DNA from: Natronoarchaeum rubrum
GTDB taxonomy: Archaea; Halobacteriota; Halobacteria; Halobacteriales; Natronoarchaeaceae
Assembly: GCF_024494695.1 (NCBI RefSeq)
Contig: NZ_JANHDP010000002.1
Coordinates: 629,816-693,815, forward strand
Direction of reading: 5' to 3'
DNA length: 64,000 nucleotides
Part shown: one piece after another, positions 26,335 through 35,246 of the stretch
Layout: every line of letters begins with the position of its first letter
Numbering within the stretch: the stretch's first letter is position 1
Program-made: the position numbers and the translations under genes
The notes under the pieces: generated by a model
What the model saw: the letters and a program-made list of their open reading frames with translations, nothing else
Told to the model about the DNA's origin: nothing
Database searches by the model: none

Positions 26335-27702
26335 ATGAGTAACGCGACGAGCGACCCGGCGAACGGATTGCGAGGAAAAGTATCCCAGTTGGGACCGACG
26401 TGGATCGCGGGCGCCATCGCCGCGGGTCCAGCGTCGCTGGCGGCGGTGCTCGGGGCCGGAGCGACGTTCGGCTACACGCTGCTGTGGGTCGTCGTACTCT
26501 CGGCGCTGCTGGGCGCGACCGCGCAGTACCTCTCGATGCGGCTCGGGCTGCTGACCGAGCAGGGGATCGTCGGCGCCGTCGAGGAGCACCTCGGCGAGCT
26601 CTGGGCGTGGGTACTGGTCATCGACACGGTGCTGGCCTCGGGGCTGGCCCAGATCGTGATCATGAAGACGGTCGCGGAGGTCAGCGGGACGGTCGTCGGC
26701 TTCGACCCCAGAGTCTGGGGCGTCGTCTGGGCGCTCGTGCTCGCGGTCGGCCTCGCCGGCGGCGGCTACCGCTTCCTGGAGGTCGGCGCGAAGGCGATCG
26801 TCTCGGTCGTCGTGCTGGCCTTCGTATCCACGGCGTTCCTCGTCCCGATCGACGCGGGTGCCGCCGCGGGCGGGCTGGTGCCGACGCTCCCGGCCGGCCT
26901 CGACGGCGCCTTGCTCGCGGCGGGCGTGCTCGGCGGCGCGGTCCACATCACGCTGATCACGATGCAGAGCTACACGATGCGCGCCCGCGGGTGGACCCGC
27001 GACGACTACGATCTCGGGCTGTTCGACGTCGGCACCTCGATGCTGGTCGCGTTCGGCGTGTTCAGCGTCGCAACGTTCCTCGTCGCCGCGAGCGTGCTCG
27101 CGCCCGAGCTCTCGCCGGGCGGCAAACTGCAGGCCGCGGCCGCGGCCGCGTCGCTCGGCCCGCTGGTCGGCAACTTCGCCGAAACGCTGTTCATGCTCGG
27201 GCTGTGGGCAGCCGCCGTCTCGACGCTGGGCGCGAACACGGTCGTCCCGCCGTACCTGCTGGCCGACAAGCTCGGTTGGGACACCGACGTCTCCGACGGC
27301 CGGTTCCGCGCGGCGGTCGCCGCAGTGGCGCTGCTCGGCGGACTCGGCGCGTTCCTCGGCGGGAACTTCTTCTCGCTCTTGACCCAGATGCTCACATTCG
27401 GGCTGATCGGGACGCCGTTCGCGCTCGCGATCGTGCTGTACCTGCTGAACCATCCCGACGCCGTCCCGGAATCGAATCCCTTACACGCGAACGTCGGCGG
27501 TCTGATCGTGTTTGGAATCGCGTCGGTGCTAGCCGGACAGTACGTCCGCCAGCAGCTCCGGACCGGTCTCGGCGATCCGGTTCCGACGTTCTTCGTCACG
27601 TTCGCGATCGCGATCGGCGCGGCGACGATCGGCCTGATCGCCAAGTACGCCCGGGATGCGCGCCGACCATCACAGCCCGTCGACGCCGGCTCCGATGCCT
27701 GA
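26335..27702 (+). CDS. Nramp-family-like membrane transporter with altered metal-site motifs
   Basis: A 455-residue protein with about eleven to twelve helices. The overall pattern is Nramp/SLC11-like, but the helix-1 motif DPGN is AAGPASLAA here, and the helix-6 MPH motif is GGAVHITLITM. Loss of the Asp, Asn and Met that bind Mn/Fe suggests another substrate, as in NRMT/NRAL outgroups (inference). Its end overlaps the P-loop protein start by eight bases. The start follows an AT-rich tagtttttacc stretch at about 26300. Confidence 0.8.
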   Translation: MSNATSDPANGLRGKVSQLGPTWIAGAIAAGPASLAAVLGAGATFGYTLLWVVVLSALLGATAQYLSMRLGLLTEQGIVGAVEEHLGELWAWVLVIDTVLASGLAQIVIMKTVAEVSGTVVGFDPRVWGVVWALVLAVGLAGGGYRFLEVGAKAIVSVVVLAFVSTAFLVPIDAGAAAGGLVPTLPAGLDGALLAAGVLGGAVHITLITMQSYTMRARGWTRDDYDLGLFDVGTSMLVAFGVFSVATFLVAASVLAPELSPGGKLQAAAAAASLGPLVGNFAETLFMLGLWAAAVSTLGANTVVPPYLLADKLGWDTDVSDGRFRAAVAAVALLGGLGAFLGGNFFSLLTQMLTFGLIGTPFALAIVLYLLNHPDAVPESNPLHANVGGLIVFGIASVLAGQYVRQQLRTGLGDPVPTFFVTFAIAIGAATIGLIAKYARDARRPSQPVDAGSDA

Positions 27703-28267
27703 CGCGCCGGATCTGCCGTTCCCGCTACGGGGGACGACGCTGATCACCGGCCCCTCGAACACCGGCAAGACGCGGCTGACCGCCAGCGCACTCGACGCCT
27801 GGCTCGCCGATCGCGACGCCGACGGCGTCGTCGTGCTGGAGTTCGCCCCCGAAATCGAGCGCGACGGCGTCCTGCTCGGCGGGCGGCTCGATCGCTTCGT
27901 CGAGATTCCCGACGCCGCGTTCCACGGCGTCCTCGACGCCCACGCGCCGCGAGCCGCCGCGGACGACGAGGGCGAGGCCTACGAGTTCGCCGCGGACAAC
28001 GCCGAGCGCGCGCGGTCGATCCTGCGCGCGGCGCCGGACGCTCCGGAAGCGGTGTTCGTCAACGACGCGACGATCCCGTTTCAGCACGCCACGGGCGATC
28101 CCGATCGGCTCTCCTCGTACTGCGAGGACGCCGACGCCGCCGTGCTGAACGCCTTCGAGAGCGACGAACTCGGGGCGGACCACCCGGTCACTCGTCGCGA
28201 GCGGGACGCACTCGACCGACTGGCAGCCGGCGTCAACCGACGCATCGAGCTCGGGGACGGATCGTGA
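27695..28267 (+). CDS. P-loop NTPase, haloarchaeal, function unknown
   Basis: A 190-residue protein. Walker A is GPSNTGKT at residues 19-26 after TTLIT. A Walker B-like strand is EAVFVNDAT near residue 128. The middle contains VVVLEFAPEIERDG. It overlaps the transporter gene by eight bases, so translation of the two is probably coupled. Whether it serves the transporter or is a separate small kinase-like enzyme is not clear. Confidence 0.75.
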   Translation: MPDAPDLPFPLRGTTLITGPSNTGKTRLTASALDAWLADRDADGVVVLEFAPEIERDGVLLGGRLDRFVEIPDAAFHGVLDAHAPRAAADDEGEAYEFAADNAERARSILRAAPDAPEAVFVNDATIPFQHATGDPDRLSSYCEDADAAVLNAFESDELGADHPVTRRERDALDRLAAGVNRRIELGDGS

Positions 28268-28707
28268 GCGCGGCGCGACGCCGCTCCTGAGCGCGAACTG
28301 ACGTCTCGGACTGTCGTCCAAATTGCTTATGTTCTGTGGCACCGTATCTCAATACGTCCGACGAGGATTCGAGGACACACCGGACGACCCGGAACGAGTT
28401 GCCCGATTTTCGGGCGGACCGTTCCGGGTTAGGGGCAAAACTAAACTCCCCGTAACAGGGGAACAAAGTGAACACCCCGAAGGAGGCTCGAAGCGGCCCG
28501 TCAATCGTCCGCCCGGGCGGACGATCGCGAAGGCCAAGTACCGGACGTCGCGCGAGCGACGTTCGAGAATCTGGAACGTCCAGCACGGCCGTAGGGGCTG
28601 CGGAAAACGGCTCCCGTCCGGGTCCGAATCGGTCCCCGTCGGGGTCGCTCGACGATTTATCACGCGTACTGATGGCGCCGCCGAGAGGAATCCGACACCG
28701 CGGATCG
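28268..28707. other. 440-base gap with three strong hairpins, possible structured RNA
   Basis: No convincing protein. A nested hairpin (CCCGGAACG 28388-28396 with 28420-28428, inner GCCCG/CGGGC), a second hairpin TCCCC/GGGGA (28447-28462) and a perfect 22-base palindrome with arm ATCGTCCGCCC (28504-28525) follow one another. A TATA-like ttgcttatg is at 28323-28331. RNase P and SRP RNA signatures were looked for and not found. Confidence 0.4.
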
Positions 28708-28998
28708 TCAGCCGATGTCGAAGTTGAGCCTGTCTTTCGCCCTGTCGACCAGCGCGTCGATCCGGTCTTGGAACTCCTCGACCGAGCGCTCGACGTAGTA
28801 CACCCGATTGCGCGGAATTCTGCGGATCACGTCGTTCCCGTCGTCGTCCTCGCCGATCTTGACCTGCCAGTGGTCCTGAAAGAGGACGATGTGCTCGTTG
28901 TCGACCTCGAACGATTCGACGTCGCCGTCGGGGCCGTCGAAGACGATCGTCGCCTGGCCCAGTTCCGGGTCGGGCATGTCGAACTGCGTCTCGGACAT
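28708..28998 (-). CDS. Small conserved haloarchaeal protein of unknown function
   Basis: A 96-residue soluble acidic protein. It starts MSETQFDMPDPELGQATIVF and contains HIVLFQDHWQVKIG, RRIPRNRVYYVERSV and a C-terminal helix FQDRIDALVDRAKDRL. It has no signal or membrane segment. The pattern of one small beta domain plus a helix resembles other haloarchaeal proteins without known function. The ATG at 28998 gives a compact start; the longer frame upstream has no coding look. Confidence 0.75.
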   Translation of the reverse strand: MSETQFDMPDPELGQATIVFDGPDGDVESFEVDNEHIVLFQDHWQVKIGEDDDGNDVIRRIPRNRVYYVERSVEEFQDRIDALVDRAKDRLNFDIG

Positions 28999-29124
28999 GG
29001 ATCTAGACGCCACGACGGCGGCCAAAAGCGTCGGGGGCGCTCCACCGAGACGGTCAGTTCGTCTTTCGAGCCGCTGATACGAATGGTGTGTCTTAACATC
29101 GCACGCGACGAACGCTCGAACGAG

Positions 29125-29619
29125 ATGGCGATCGCGCAAAGGACGCGACACCTGGTCGACGAGAATCTGGGCGTTATCGGAGCAGCGCTCGCGTATCTGG
29201 TCGCCGGCATCCACCTCTTTCATCCCCAGTACGGCTTCTCTCGGTTCGTCGGGCTCCTCGCGACCGGGAATCTGTCGTTGCTCAGCTACGATCCCCGTCC
29301 GCTGGCGTTCGTTCTCTCGGCGTTCGCCATCCTGCTCGGGATCAAGCTCGTGCTCCTCGATTTTGGTCGCAAACCGGTCTACGCGCTCGGAATGGTGCTC
29401 GTGGGCACCTACTTTGTCGGCTACTTCGCGTGGCACCTGACGGGCCACGGCGGTTTTCTCCCCGGACGAGCGCCGCTGTACCACGGCATGCACCCCGCCG
29501 AGGCGGTCGTGTCGCACCTCGCGAACTATCCGCTGGCCGCCGCGGCGAAGTTTGCGGAGGCGGCCCTGGTCGGCGTTCTCGCGGTTCTGTATCGACGGGA
29601 GGCGCGAACCCCGCCGTAA
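29125..29619 (+). CDS. Four-helix membrane protein, function unknown
   Basis: A 164-residue protein with hydrophobic segments near residues 15-33, 52-75, 83-103 and 136-155. The sequence has YLVAGIHLFHPQYGF, FVGYFAWHLTGHGGFLPG and YHGMHPAEAVVSHL, with many histidines inside or next to helices, which suggests metal or heme contacts (inference). Start at the ATG at 29125, about 25 bases after a TATA-like ttaacatc; an ATG at 29083 is the alternative. Family not recognised. Confidence 0.7.
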   Translation: MAIAQRTRHLVDENLGVIGAALAYLVAGIHLFHPQYGFSRFVGLLATGNLSLLSYDPRPLAFVLSAFAILLGIKLVLLDFGRKPVYALGMVLVGTYFVGYFAWHLTGHGGFLPGRAPLYHGMHPAEAVVSHLANYPLAAAAKFAEAALVGVLAVLYRREARTPP

Positions 29620-29633
29620 TATGCGCTACCAGA

Positions 29634-29781
29634 ATCAAGGAGAGAGTCCCGGCCTTTAGGCCGGGAGTGAATCCGTCTCTCCACTTACAACCACGTCCGA
29701 TGCTTACTCTGGGGTATCCTCTCTGACTTTCTTCTCGCCTTCGAGGAGGAACCCTCGCCGTTCACGGCGAGGAGGATGTCA
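29634..29781 (+). mobile_element. Solo right end of an IS200/IS605 (tnpB) element, MITE-like
   Basis: Two hairpins are seen: TCCCGGCCTTTAGGCCGGGA (29647-29666) and CCTCGCCGTTCACGGCGAGG (29753-29772), followed by the terminal AGGATGTCA (29773-29781). From memory this hairpin plus GATGTCA ending is the right end and guide-RNA region of haloarchaeal IS605-type elements. No tnpA or tnpB is attached. Its last bases provide the stop codon of the neighbouring minus-strand gene. Confidence 0.55.
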
Positions 29782-30336
29782 TAGGTACGTGTCCCGCATC
29801 GTCTCTTCGAGGATCCCGTCGGGATCGAGCACGATGTAGACGAGCACGAACGGCTCGCGGGGATCGAGCACCCACACAGAGAACGGCGGCTCGGCGGACT
29901 CGGCGGCGCGGGCGACCAGCGGCTCCAGGGGCTTGACGCCGTCGCGGAACTCCGAGAACAGGTCGCGCTGGCCGGCCTGCTCGGCGAACGTGTAGACGAC
30001 GCCGTTGGGCTCGTTGTCGGTGCTGTAGGTGACCCGCGAGTTCATCGCCTCGCCGGCCGAGCGGGCGGCCTCGAAACACTCTTGCGCGGCCTGGAACACG
30101 GCTTCCTCGGTGCGGACGAACCGGAACCGCGTCGGCGCGGTGACCTCGACCTCGTCGATCGACGGATCGCCGTCGGTCCACCGTAGCGATGCCGACACTC
30201 GATTTCCGACCGCCAGGTCGGGCGCGTCCGCCGCCGGGACGTAGGTCGGTTCGGCCGACTCGACGTCCAGCAGGAGCCACTCCTCCTCGTCGCGCCCCGG
30301 CAGCACGCGGAACCGACCGTCCGACGACTGTTGCAT
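29779..30336 (-). CDS. Conserved haloarchaeal protein (DUF6663-like), stop inside a mobile-element end
   Basis: A 185-residue soluble protein: FRVLPGRDEEEWLLLDVES at the start, then VGNRVSASLRWTDGDP, RFRFVRTEEAVFQAAQECFE, and PPFSVWVLDPREPFVLVYIV near the end. It resembles a haloarchaeal family without known role. The stop codon (29779-29781) lies in the terminal GATGTCA of the IS605-like remnant, so the natural C-terminus may have been changed slightly. Start ATG at 30336. Confidence 0.75.
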   Translation of the reverse strand: MQQSSDGRFRVLPGRDEEEWLLLDVESAEPTYVPAADAPDLAVGNRVSASLRWTDGDPSIDEVEVTAPTRFRFVRTEEAVFQAAQECFEAARSAGEAMNSRVTYSTDNEPNGVVYTFAEQAGQRDLFSEFRDGVKPLEPLVARAAESAEPPFSVWVLDPREPFVLVYIVLDPDGILEETMRDTYL

Positions 30337-30455
30337 TGGGTGGAGGTAGGTCCCCCGGCGTACATGAGTGCCACGACCTGCGGAGGCGCCGACTGCGACC
30401 GTCTCGGGCTGCCCCGAGACACAGGCATATCCAGCCTGAGCGCGTAGGCGGCCCC

Positions 30456-31418
30456 ATGAGCGATGGAGCCGCGTCGCTGACCGATTCGCCCGGAATCCAC
30501 CACGTCACAGGGATCGTCGGGGACGCCCAGCGAAACGTCGACTTCTACGCCGGGACGCTCGGCCTGCGGCTCGTCAAGCGGACGGTCAACTACGAGGACG
30601 TGCTCCGGTATCACCTCTACTACGGGAACGAGCGCGGCGAGCTCGGGACCGTGCTGACGTGCTTTCCCTACCCGGACGACGACCCCGGCCGACTCGGCAA
30701 GCCCCAGATCGAGTCGGTCGGCTTCGTCGTCCCGCCGGGTTCGCTCTCCTACTGGATCGATCGCCTCGCGGAGCGCGGCGTCGATGTCGAGGGACCCGAC
30801 CGCAGGTTCGACGAGCGGTTCGTTCGCTTCGAAGATCCGGCCGGAACGCAGGTCGAACTCGTCACCGGCGAGTCGCCGGTCGAGCCCTGGACCGGCGGCG
30901 GCGTCCCGGCCGACGCGGCGATCCGCGGCGTCCACGGCGTCGCGACGCTGCCGGCGGACCCTTACGCGACCGCGAGCATCCTCGAAACGCTCGGGTTCGA
31001 GCTCGTCGAGCAGGACGGCGACCGCATCCGCTACCGAGCGAGCGGCGATCGGGCGACCGCGATCGACGTGCTCGACCGCGAGGCAGCCTACGGGCGCGAG
31101 GGGATCGGGACGATCCAGCACGTCGCAGTCCGGGCCGAGAGCGTCGACGAGCTGTACGAGTGGCACGACCTGTTCCGCGAACGCGACTACAACGTCTCGC
31201 GGGTGCGCGACCGCCACTACTTCCACTCGCTGTACGTCCGCGAACCCGGCGGGATCCTGTTCGAGTTGGCGACCGAGACGCCCGGACTGACGATCGACGA
31301 GGACGTCGCGACGATGGGCGAGTCGCTGGTGCTGCCCGATCGGTTCGAGCCCGACCGGGAGATGATCGAGGGGCAGCTGCCGCCGATCGAGTTGCCCGAG
31401 CCGGAGAACTCGGACTGA
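30456..31418 (+). CDS. Ring-cleaving dioxygenase-like VOC protein (MhqO type)
   Basis: A 320-residue protein with two pairs of VOC modules. Metal ligands fit GIHHVTGIVGD (His near 15), IQHVAVRAES (His near 226) and GGILFELATE (Glu near 275). FPYPDDDPGRLGKPQI and YFHSLYVREPGG are typical of the MhqO/LinE-like glyoxalase-dioxygenases that handle hydroquinones. The ATG at 30456 is preceded by a TATA-like gcatatcc at about 30425. It is convergent with the YihY gene. Confidence 0.87.
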   Translation: MSDGAASLTDSPGIHHVTGIVGDAQRNVDFYAGTLGLRLVKRTVNYEDVLRYHLYYGNERGELGTVLTCFPYPDDDPGRLGKPQIESVGFVVPPGSLSYWIDRLAERGVDVEGPDRRFDERFVRFEDPAGTQVELVTGESPVEPWTGGGVPADAAIRGVHGVATLPADPYATASILETLGFELVEQDGDRIRYRASGDRATAIDVLDREAAYGREGIGTIQHVAVRAESVDELYEWHDLFRERDYNVSRVRDRHYFHSLYVREPGGILFELATETPGLTIDEDVATMGESLVLPDRFEPDREMIEGQLPPIELPEPENSD

Positions 31419-31428
31419 CCGTCCGGAG

Positions 31429-32211
31429 CTACTCGGCTCCCGAATCGTCCGGGGCGACCGAGGGATCGGCGATCGTCGCGTTCACGATGATCCCCGTCAG
31501 GAGCACGGCCGACGCGAGATAGAGGCTCGTGAGCATGACGATGATCCCGCTGAGAACGCCGTACACCGCGAACCGGCCGGCGTTGACGGCGTAGAGGTGG
31601 ACGCCGGCGTGGATGGCCGTCAGCCCGACCGCGGCCGTGATCGCTCCGGGGAGCGCCGCCGCGGGCCGATCGAGCGTCCGCGAGGGGACGTAGTACAGCG
31701 GGACGAACACGACCGAGAGGGCGACGACCAGCGAGCCGAGCCCGATCGCCGTTCCGCTCGGCGTCCCGAACAGCGTGCTCGCGAGGACGATGGCACCGAT
31801 CGTCAAAACGAGCGAGCCGAGGACGACCGCGGCGTCACGGAGCTGGTCGCGCAGCGGGCGCTCCCGGACGCCCTCGACGCGTTCGACGACCGCGAGAAAT
31901 CCGACGGCGACGTTGGTCGCGCTCCACGCGAGGACGACGACCGCCAGCGCCGCCGCGCCGGTCCGGCCGGTCGCGGTCGTCGTCGCCTCGTACACCAGCT
32001 GCCGGGCGCCGAGCGTGAGAAACCGAGGCGTCGACGTCTGGACGCGCGCCGCGAGCTGCTCGCCGAACAGCGCGAACACGATCAACAACACCGGAACGAA
32101 CGAGACGAACGCGTAGTACGCGAGGGCTGCGGCGGGGTACTTCACCTCCTGCTCGTAGGCCACCCTGACGACCCGCCGCGCGAGGACGAGCCCGTCGGAG
32201 AGCCGCCCCAT
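31429..32211 (-). CDS. YihY/BrkB family membrane protein
   Basis: A 260-residue protein with six hydrophobic segments. The family start VRVAYEQEVKYPAAALAYYAFVSFVPVLL contains the conserved A-Y-x-x-x-S/L-x-P-L/V element near residue 40; ATNVAVGFLAVVERVEGV and LYYVPSRTLDRP are also typical. Older annotation as ribonuclease BN is not supported for this family. The start at 32211 (MGRLSDG) is chosen over upstream in-frame ATGs at 32238 and 32265. Role unknown. Confidence 0.87.
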   Translation of the reverse strand: MGRLSDGLVLARRVVRVAYEQEVKYPAAALAYYAFVSFVPVLLIVFALFGEQLAARVQTSTPRFLTLGARQLVYEATTTATGRTGAAALAVVVLAWSATNVAVGFLAVVERVEGVRERPLRDQLRDAAVVLGSLVLTIGAIVLASTLFGTPSGTAIGLGSLVVALSVVFVPLYYVPSRTLDRPAAALPGAITAAVGLTAIHAGVHLYAVNAGRFAVYGVLSGIIVMLTSLYLASAVLLTGIIVNATIADPSVAPDDSGAE

Positions 32212-32283
32212 GGCACACTGTTCGTGACACGCGCCCATACGTCTGTGTTCGACGGGGACGGACAACCGCGGACTGCGAGCGCG

Positions 32284-32658
32284 CTACGAGAGGTGGGCGG
32301 TGACGTCCGTCGAGGAGACCATCCCGACGTAATCGTCGTCGACGACCGGGAGGTGCTTGATCCCGTACGTCGTCAGCATCGCGGCGACCTCCTCCATGTA
32401 GAGGTCCGGCGTGACGGTTTCGACGTCGGTCGTCATCACGTCCGAAACCGCCAACTCGGACGTATCCCGCCCGTCGGCGACGGCGTCGAGCACGTCCGTG
32501 CTGCTGACGATCGACCGCGGCGTCGTCGGGACGACCAGCGCGCTGATGTTTTTGTCCCGCATCCGCCCGGCGGCTTCTTCGACCGTGGCGTCCGCGGGAA
32601 TCGTCTCCAGGGGTGTCGACATCACGTCTTCGACGGTCACTCTGTCCTCGGAACTCAT
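32284..32658 (-). CDS. Two-CBS-domain protein
   Basis: A 124-residue protein consisting of two CBS motifs: VEDVMSTPLETIPADATVEE (near residue 9) with ISALVVP and VSSTDVLDA, then VSDVMTTDVETVTPDLYMEE with IKHLPVVDDD and VSSTDVTAHL. Such proteins bind adenine nucleotides and regulate partners. No partner domain or obvious effector gene is fused. Start at the ATG at 32658. Confidence 0.92.
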   Translation of the reverse strand: MSSEDRVTVEDVMSTPLETIPADATVEEAAGRMRDKNISALVVPTTPRSIVSSTDVLDAVADGRDTSELAVSDVMTTDVETVTPDLYMEEVAAMLTTYGIKHLPVVDDDYVGMVSSTDVTAHLS

Positions 32659-32772
32659 ACGTCTACAGATGAGTGGGGGGAGTAAGGAGCTTTGCACCCG
32701 GTCGACCTCGTTCTCGGGCTTGCGAACCGCTGCTTCGCTGCACCGTCGATCGCGCCGGCCGAGATCCCGGTA

Positions 32773-33432
32773 TCAGGCGCTACAAACGCTGTGAAGGTCG
32801 TCCAGCGAGTCGATGTCCCAGGTCGGCCAGACGTTGAGCTCCCAGTTCGTGCGGTGGGGACGACGGATGAACGCCGAATCGATGCCGGCGCGCTCGGCGG
32901 CCCGGATGTCGGACTCGTTGTCGCCGACGAACAGCGCCGAGCCGGCGTCGAGGTCGGACAGCGCGCGCTCGAGGTAGTGCGGGTTGGGCTTGCGCAGGTC
33001 GAGGCTCTCGACGGTCGGCTCGCGCCCGTAGGCGGCGCCGAAGCGGTGGGAGATTTCGTTGTGCTCCAGCACGAAGTCGACCGTCTCCTGCTGATTGGAG
33101 CTGACGATCCCCATCGCGGCGTCGAGATCTGTCAGCGTGTCGATGTCGTCGTAGAGCGCCTTCCGGCCCTCGCGAACCTCCACCTGCTGAGCGCGCGACA
33201 GCGCGCTCTCGCGGGCCTGCCAGAATGTCTCCGGTTCGAGGTCGTACGTGCCGCAGATGCTGTCGACCTGTCGGGGGGTCGCCCCGACGGTCATGTCGTC
33301 GACGTGATCGGGCTCCAGGTCGGTGACGCCGAACTCCGAAAACGTCTCCCGGGTCGCCTCCCGGAGGACGTCGAAGTCCGTTCGCTCGACGAGGACACCG
33401 TCGTTGTCGAAGATGACGGTATCGTATGTCAT
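32773..33432 (-). CDS. HAD-superfamily hydrolase (phosphoglycolate phosphatase-like)
   Basis: A 219-residue phosphatase. Motif I is IFDNDGVLVE (nucleophile Asp near residue 9), motif II is GIVSSNQQ, motif III is LRKPNPHYLE and motif IV is LFVGDNESDIRAAERAGI. The cap is a four-helix C1 type. The substrate is open; phosphoglycolate or a sugar phosphate is typical. The gene starts at 33432 next to a 1-kb gap. Confidence 0.9.
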   Translation of the reverse strand: MTYDTVIFDNDGVLVERTDFDVLREATRETFSEFGVTDLEPDHVDDMTVGATPRQVDSICGTYDLEPETFWQARESALSRAQQVEVREGRKALYDDIDTLTDLDAAMGIVSSNQQETVDFVLEHNEISHRFGAAYGREPTVESLDLRKPNPHYLERALSDLDAGSALFVGDNESDIRAAERAGIDSAFIRRPHRTNWELNVWPTWDIDSLDDLHSVCSA

Positions 33433-34427
33433 ATTAACTACTGGGGGGTCGGACTGATAAGAGTTTCAGTTGGTGCGCCCCGCTGACGCGCTGGATAGAT
33501 GTCGGATCCGTGGGTCTTGGATAGCACAAGCCCGCAACATGATGACAGCGGAGCTACCTCTCCAGGATGATCTGGGATTTCTCCGTCCGTAGCGGAGTCC
33601 ACCCGGTCGGCTGATGACAACCCAACCAAAAATGACAATTCCCAAATGTCACTACCATGCAGTCATTTTTAGTATATTACGTACCGGCCGCCCGAGGAAA
33701 AGTATGTTTTCTGATAGTACCCGGTTTAGGGCAGTTTCACTATCCTTCCGAATGTCGATGTAGTTCCCAGCGGCCCCGGCGACAACTTCGACTGCGGGCG
33801 AGACCTCGAAAGCGATCGGAGAAACAACCGCGGGGAGGGCGGATCCGACGTCTCAGAGGGCTACGCAATGCTCTATGGAAACGCGTACGTCCTCCTGAGC
33901 GAGTCGGCGTGCGCTCGCCGACGGTAGCGGTGAACCCATACGGTCTGATTCCCGGACGGACGGTCGACAGTGGTTCGGTTCTACGGGGGAGCGTCAGCGA
34001 GGCCGACGCCGTCGCGGCGTTCGGCGTCAAGATCGTCCATACCAGCGTCGTCAACTGGAGCCCGGCGGGTCTTCGATGTCCATTTTCGGTCGGCCGGGGA
34101 CCGCGCTGAATCCCCGACCCCGTGTCGCCCGATCCTGATCGCCGAACTGGCACAAAAATACTATACCTTACATACCAGTCATTCTAACATGTGTCCCGGG
34201 ACGGACCGACAGTCCGCGGGACTGTTCGGATGAAACGCCGACCACTTTTCGGAGTTTGCCGGACGGTCGAGCGGACGCGGATCCCGACTCTTGGATATGT
34301 ATCTGGCCCCTATGCGTTACGTCTCGTCATCAATCTCATCGAACGGATAGTGTATGGGTGCCTACTAGATGGATATGGATGCTTAACGACAGTACGATAA
34401 TGACGGTAGCGATACCACCTAGACGGG
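33433..34427. other. 995-base gap without a convincing gene
   Basis: Open frames here lack haloarchaeal coding character. A hairpin CAGTCC/GGACTG lies at 34211-34225. Short stretches in three frames look like eroded coding sequence, but no family could be named. The last 250 bases are AT-richer and should contain the promoter of the aldolase operon (candidate boxes catacc at about 34170 and gcttaacg at 34381). Confidence 0.4.
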
Positions 34428-35246
34428 ATGTTCCCAGTAGACGATACGCCCCTCACACGGGACGGGAAGATGGTCATCCTGGCGTACGATCACGGGATCG
34501 AGCACGGCCCGGCGGATTTCGAGGACGTTCCGGAACGAGCGGATCCCGAACCGGTGTTCGAAGCCGCCACCCACCCCGCCGTGACCTCCTTCGCGGTGCA
34601 GAAGGGACTCGCCGAGGCGTACTACCCCTCCTACGAGGACGACGTGGACCTGTTGATGAAGCTCAACGGGACCTCGAACCTCTGGATGGGCGAACCCGAC
34701 ACCGCCGTCAATTGCTCCGTCGAGTACGCCCGGGAGATCGGCGCATCCTCGGTGGGGTTCACGATCTACGCCGGCGCGAACAACGAAATCGGCATGGCTG
34801 AGGAGTTCCGAGAGGCCCAGGAGAGCGCCCGGGAACACGACATGCCGGTCGTGATGTGGGGATACCCGCGCGGCCAGGGCGTCAAAAACGCCTCCAAGCC
34901 GGCGGTGATCACCTACTCGGCCCGACTGGGGCTGGAACTGGGCGCGGACGTGACGAAGATCAAGTATCCCGGTTCGCAGGAAGCCATGGAGGACGCCGTC
35001 CGGATGTCCGCGAAGTCGAAGATCGTGATGTCCGGCGGCTCGAAGACCACCGACCGGGAGTTCCTCGAAGACGTGAAAGCGACGATGAACGCGGGCGGCG
35101 ACGGCGTGGCCGTCGGCAGGAACGTCTGGCAGCGCGACGATCCCGAGCAGATCCTCGACGCGCTGGAGCAGGTCGTCTTCGAGGACGCGACCGTCGACAC
35201 CGCACTCTCGAACACCGGCGCCGAAGGCCCAACGGCCGATGAGTAA
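34428..35246 (+). CDS. fba: Class I fructose-bisphosphate aldolase, archaeal (DhnA) type
   Basis: A 272-residue TIM-barrel aldolase that joins or splits fructose-1,6-bisphosphate and triose phosphates. The start element VILAYDHGIEHGP is typical. TKIKYPGS near residue 180 carries the Schiff-base lysine, and VMSGGSKTTDREFLED and GVAVGRNVWQRDDP form the phosphate site. Its end overlaps fbp by eight bases, so aldolase and FBPase are made together, which points to gluconeogenic flow. Confidence 0.94.
   Translation: MFPVDDTPLTRDGKMVILAYDHGIEHGPADFEDVPERADPEPVFEAATHPAVTSFAVQKGLAEAYYPSYEDDVDLLMKLNGTSNLWMGEPDTAVNCSVEYAREIGASSVGFTIYAGANNEIGMAEEFREAQESAREHDMPVVMWGYPRGQGVKNASKPAVITYSARLGLELGADVTKIKYPGSQEAMEDAVRMSAKSKIVMSGGSKTTDREFLEDVKATMNAGGDGVAVGRNVWQRDDPEQILDALEQVVFEDATVDTALSNTGAEGPTADE

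Noticed and set aside
28323..28727. Plus-strand frame of 134 residues over the hairpin region, and the possibility of RNase P or SRP RNA
   Set aside because: The protein is basic and low-complexity, unlike its neighbours. The conserved RNase P core sequences and the SRP helix-8 loop were not found.
31429..32211. Ribonuclease BN function for the YihY protein
   Set aside because: That assignment came from a mislabelled locus; the family is a membrane protein without nuclease residues.
33657..34109. Plus-strand frame of 150 residues in the 1-kb gap
   Set aside because: Cysteine- and arginine-rich without acidic bias; the reading frame does not match any family.
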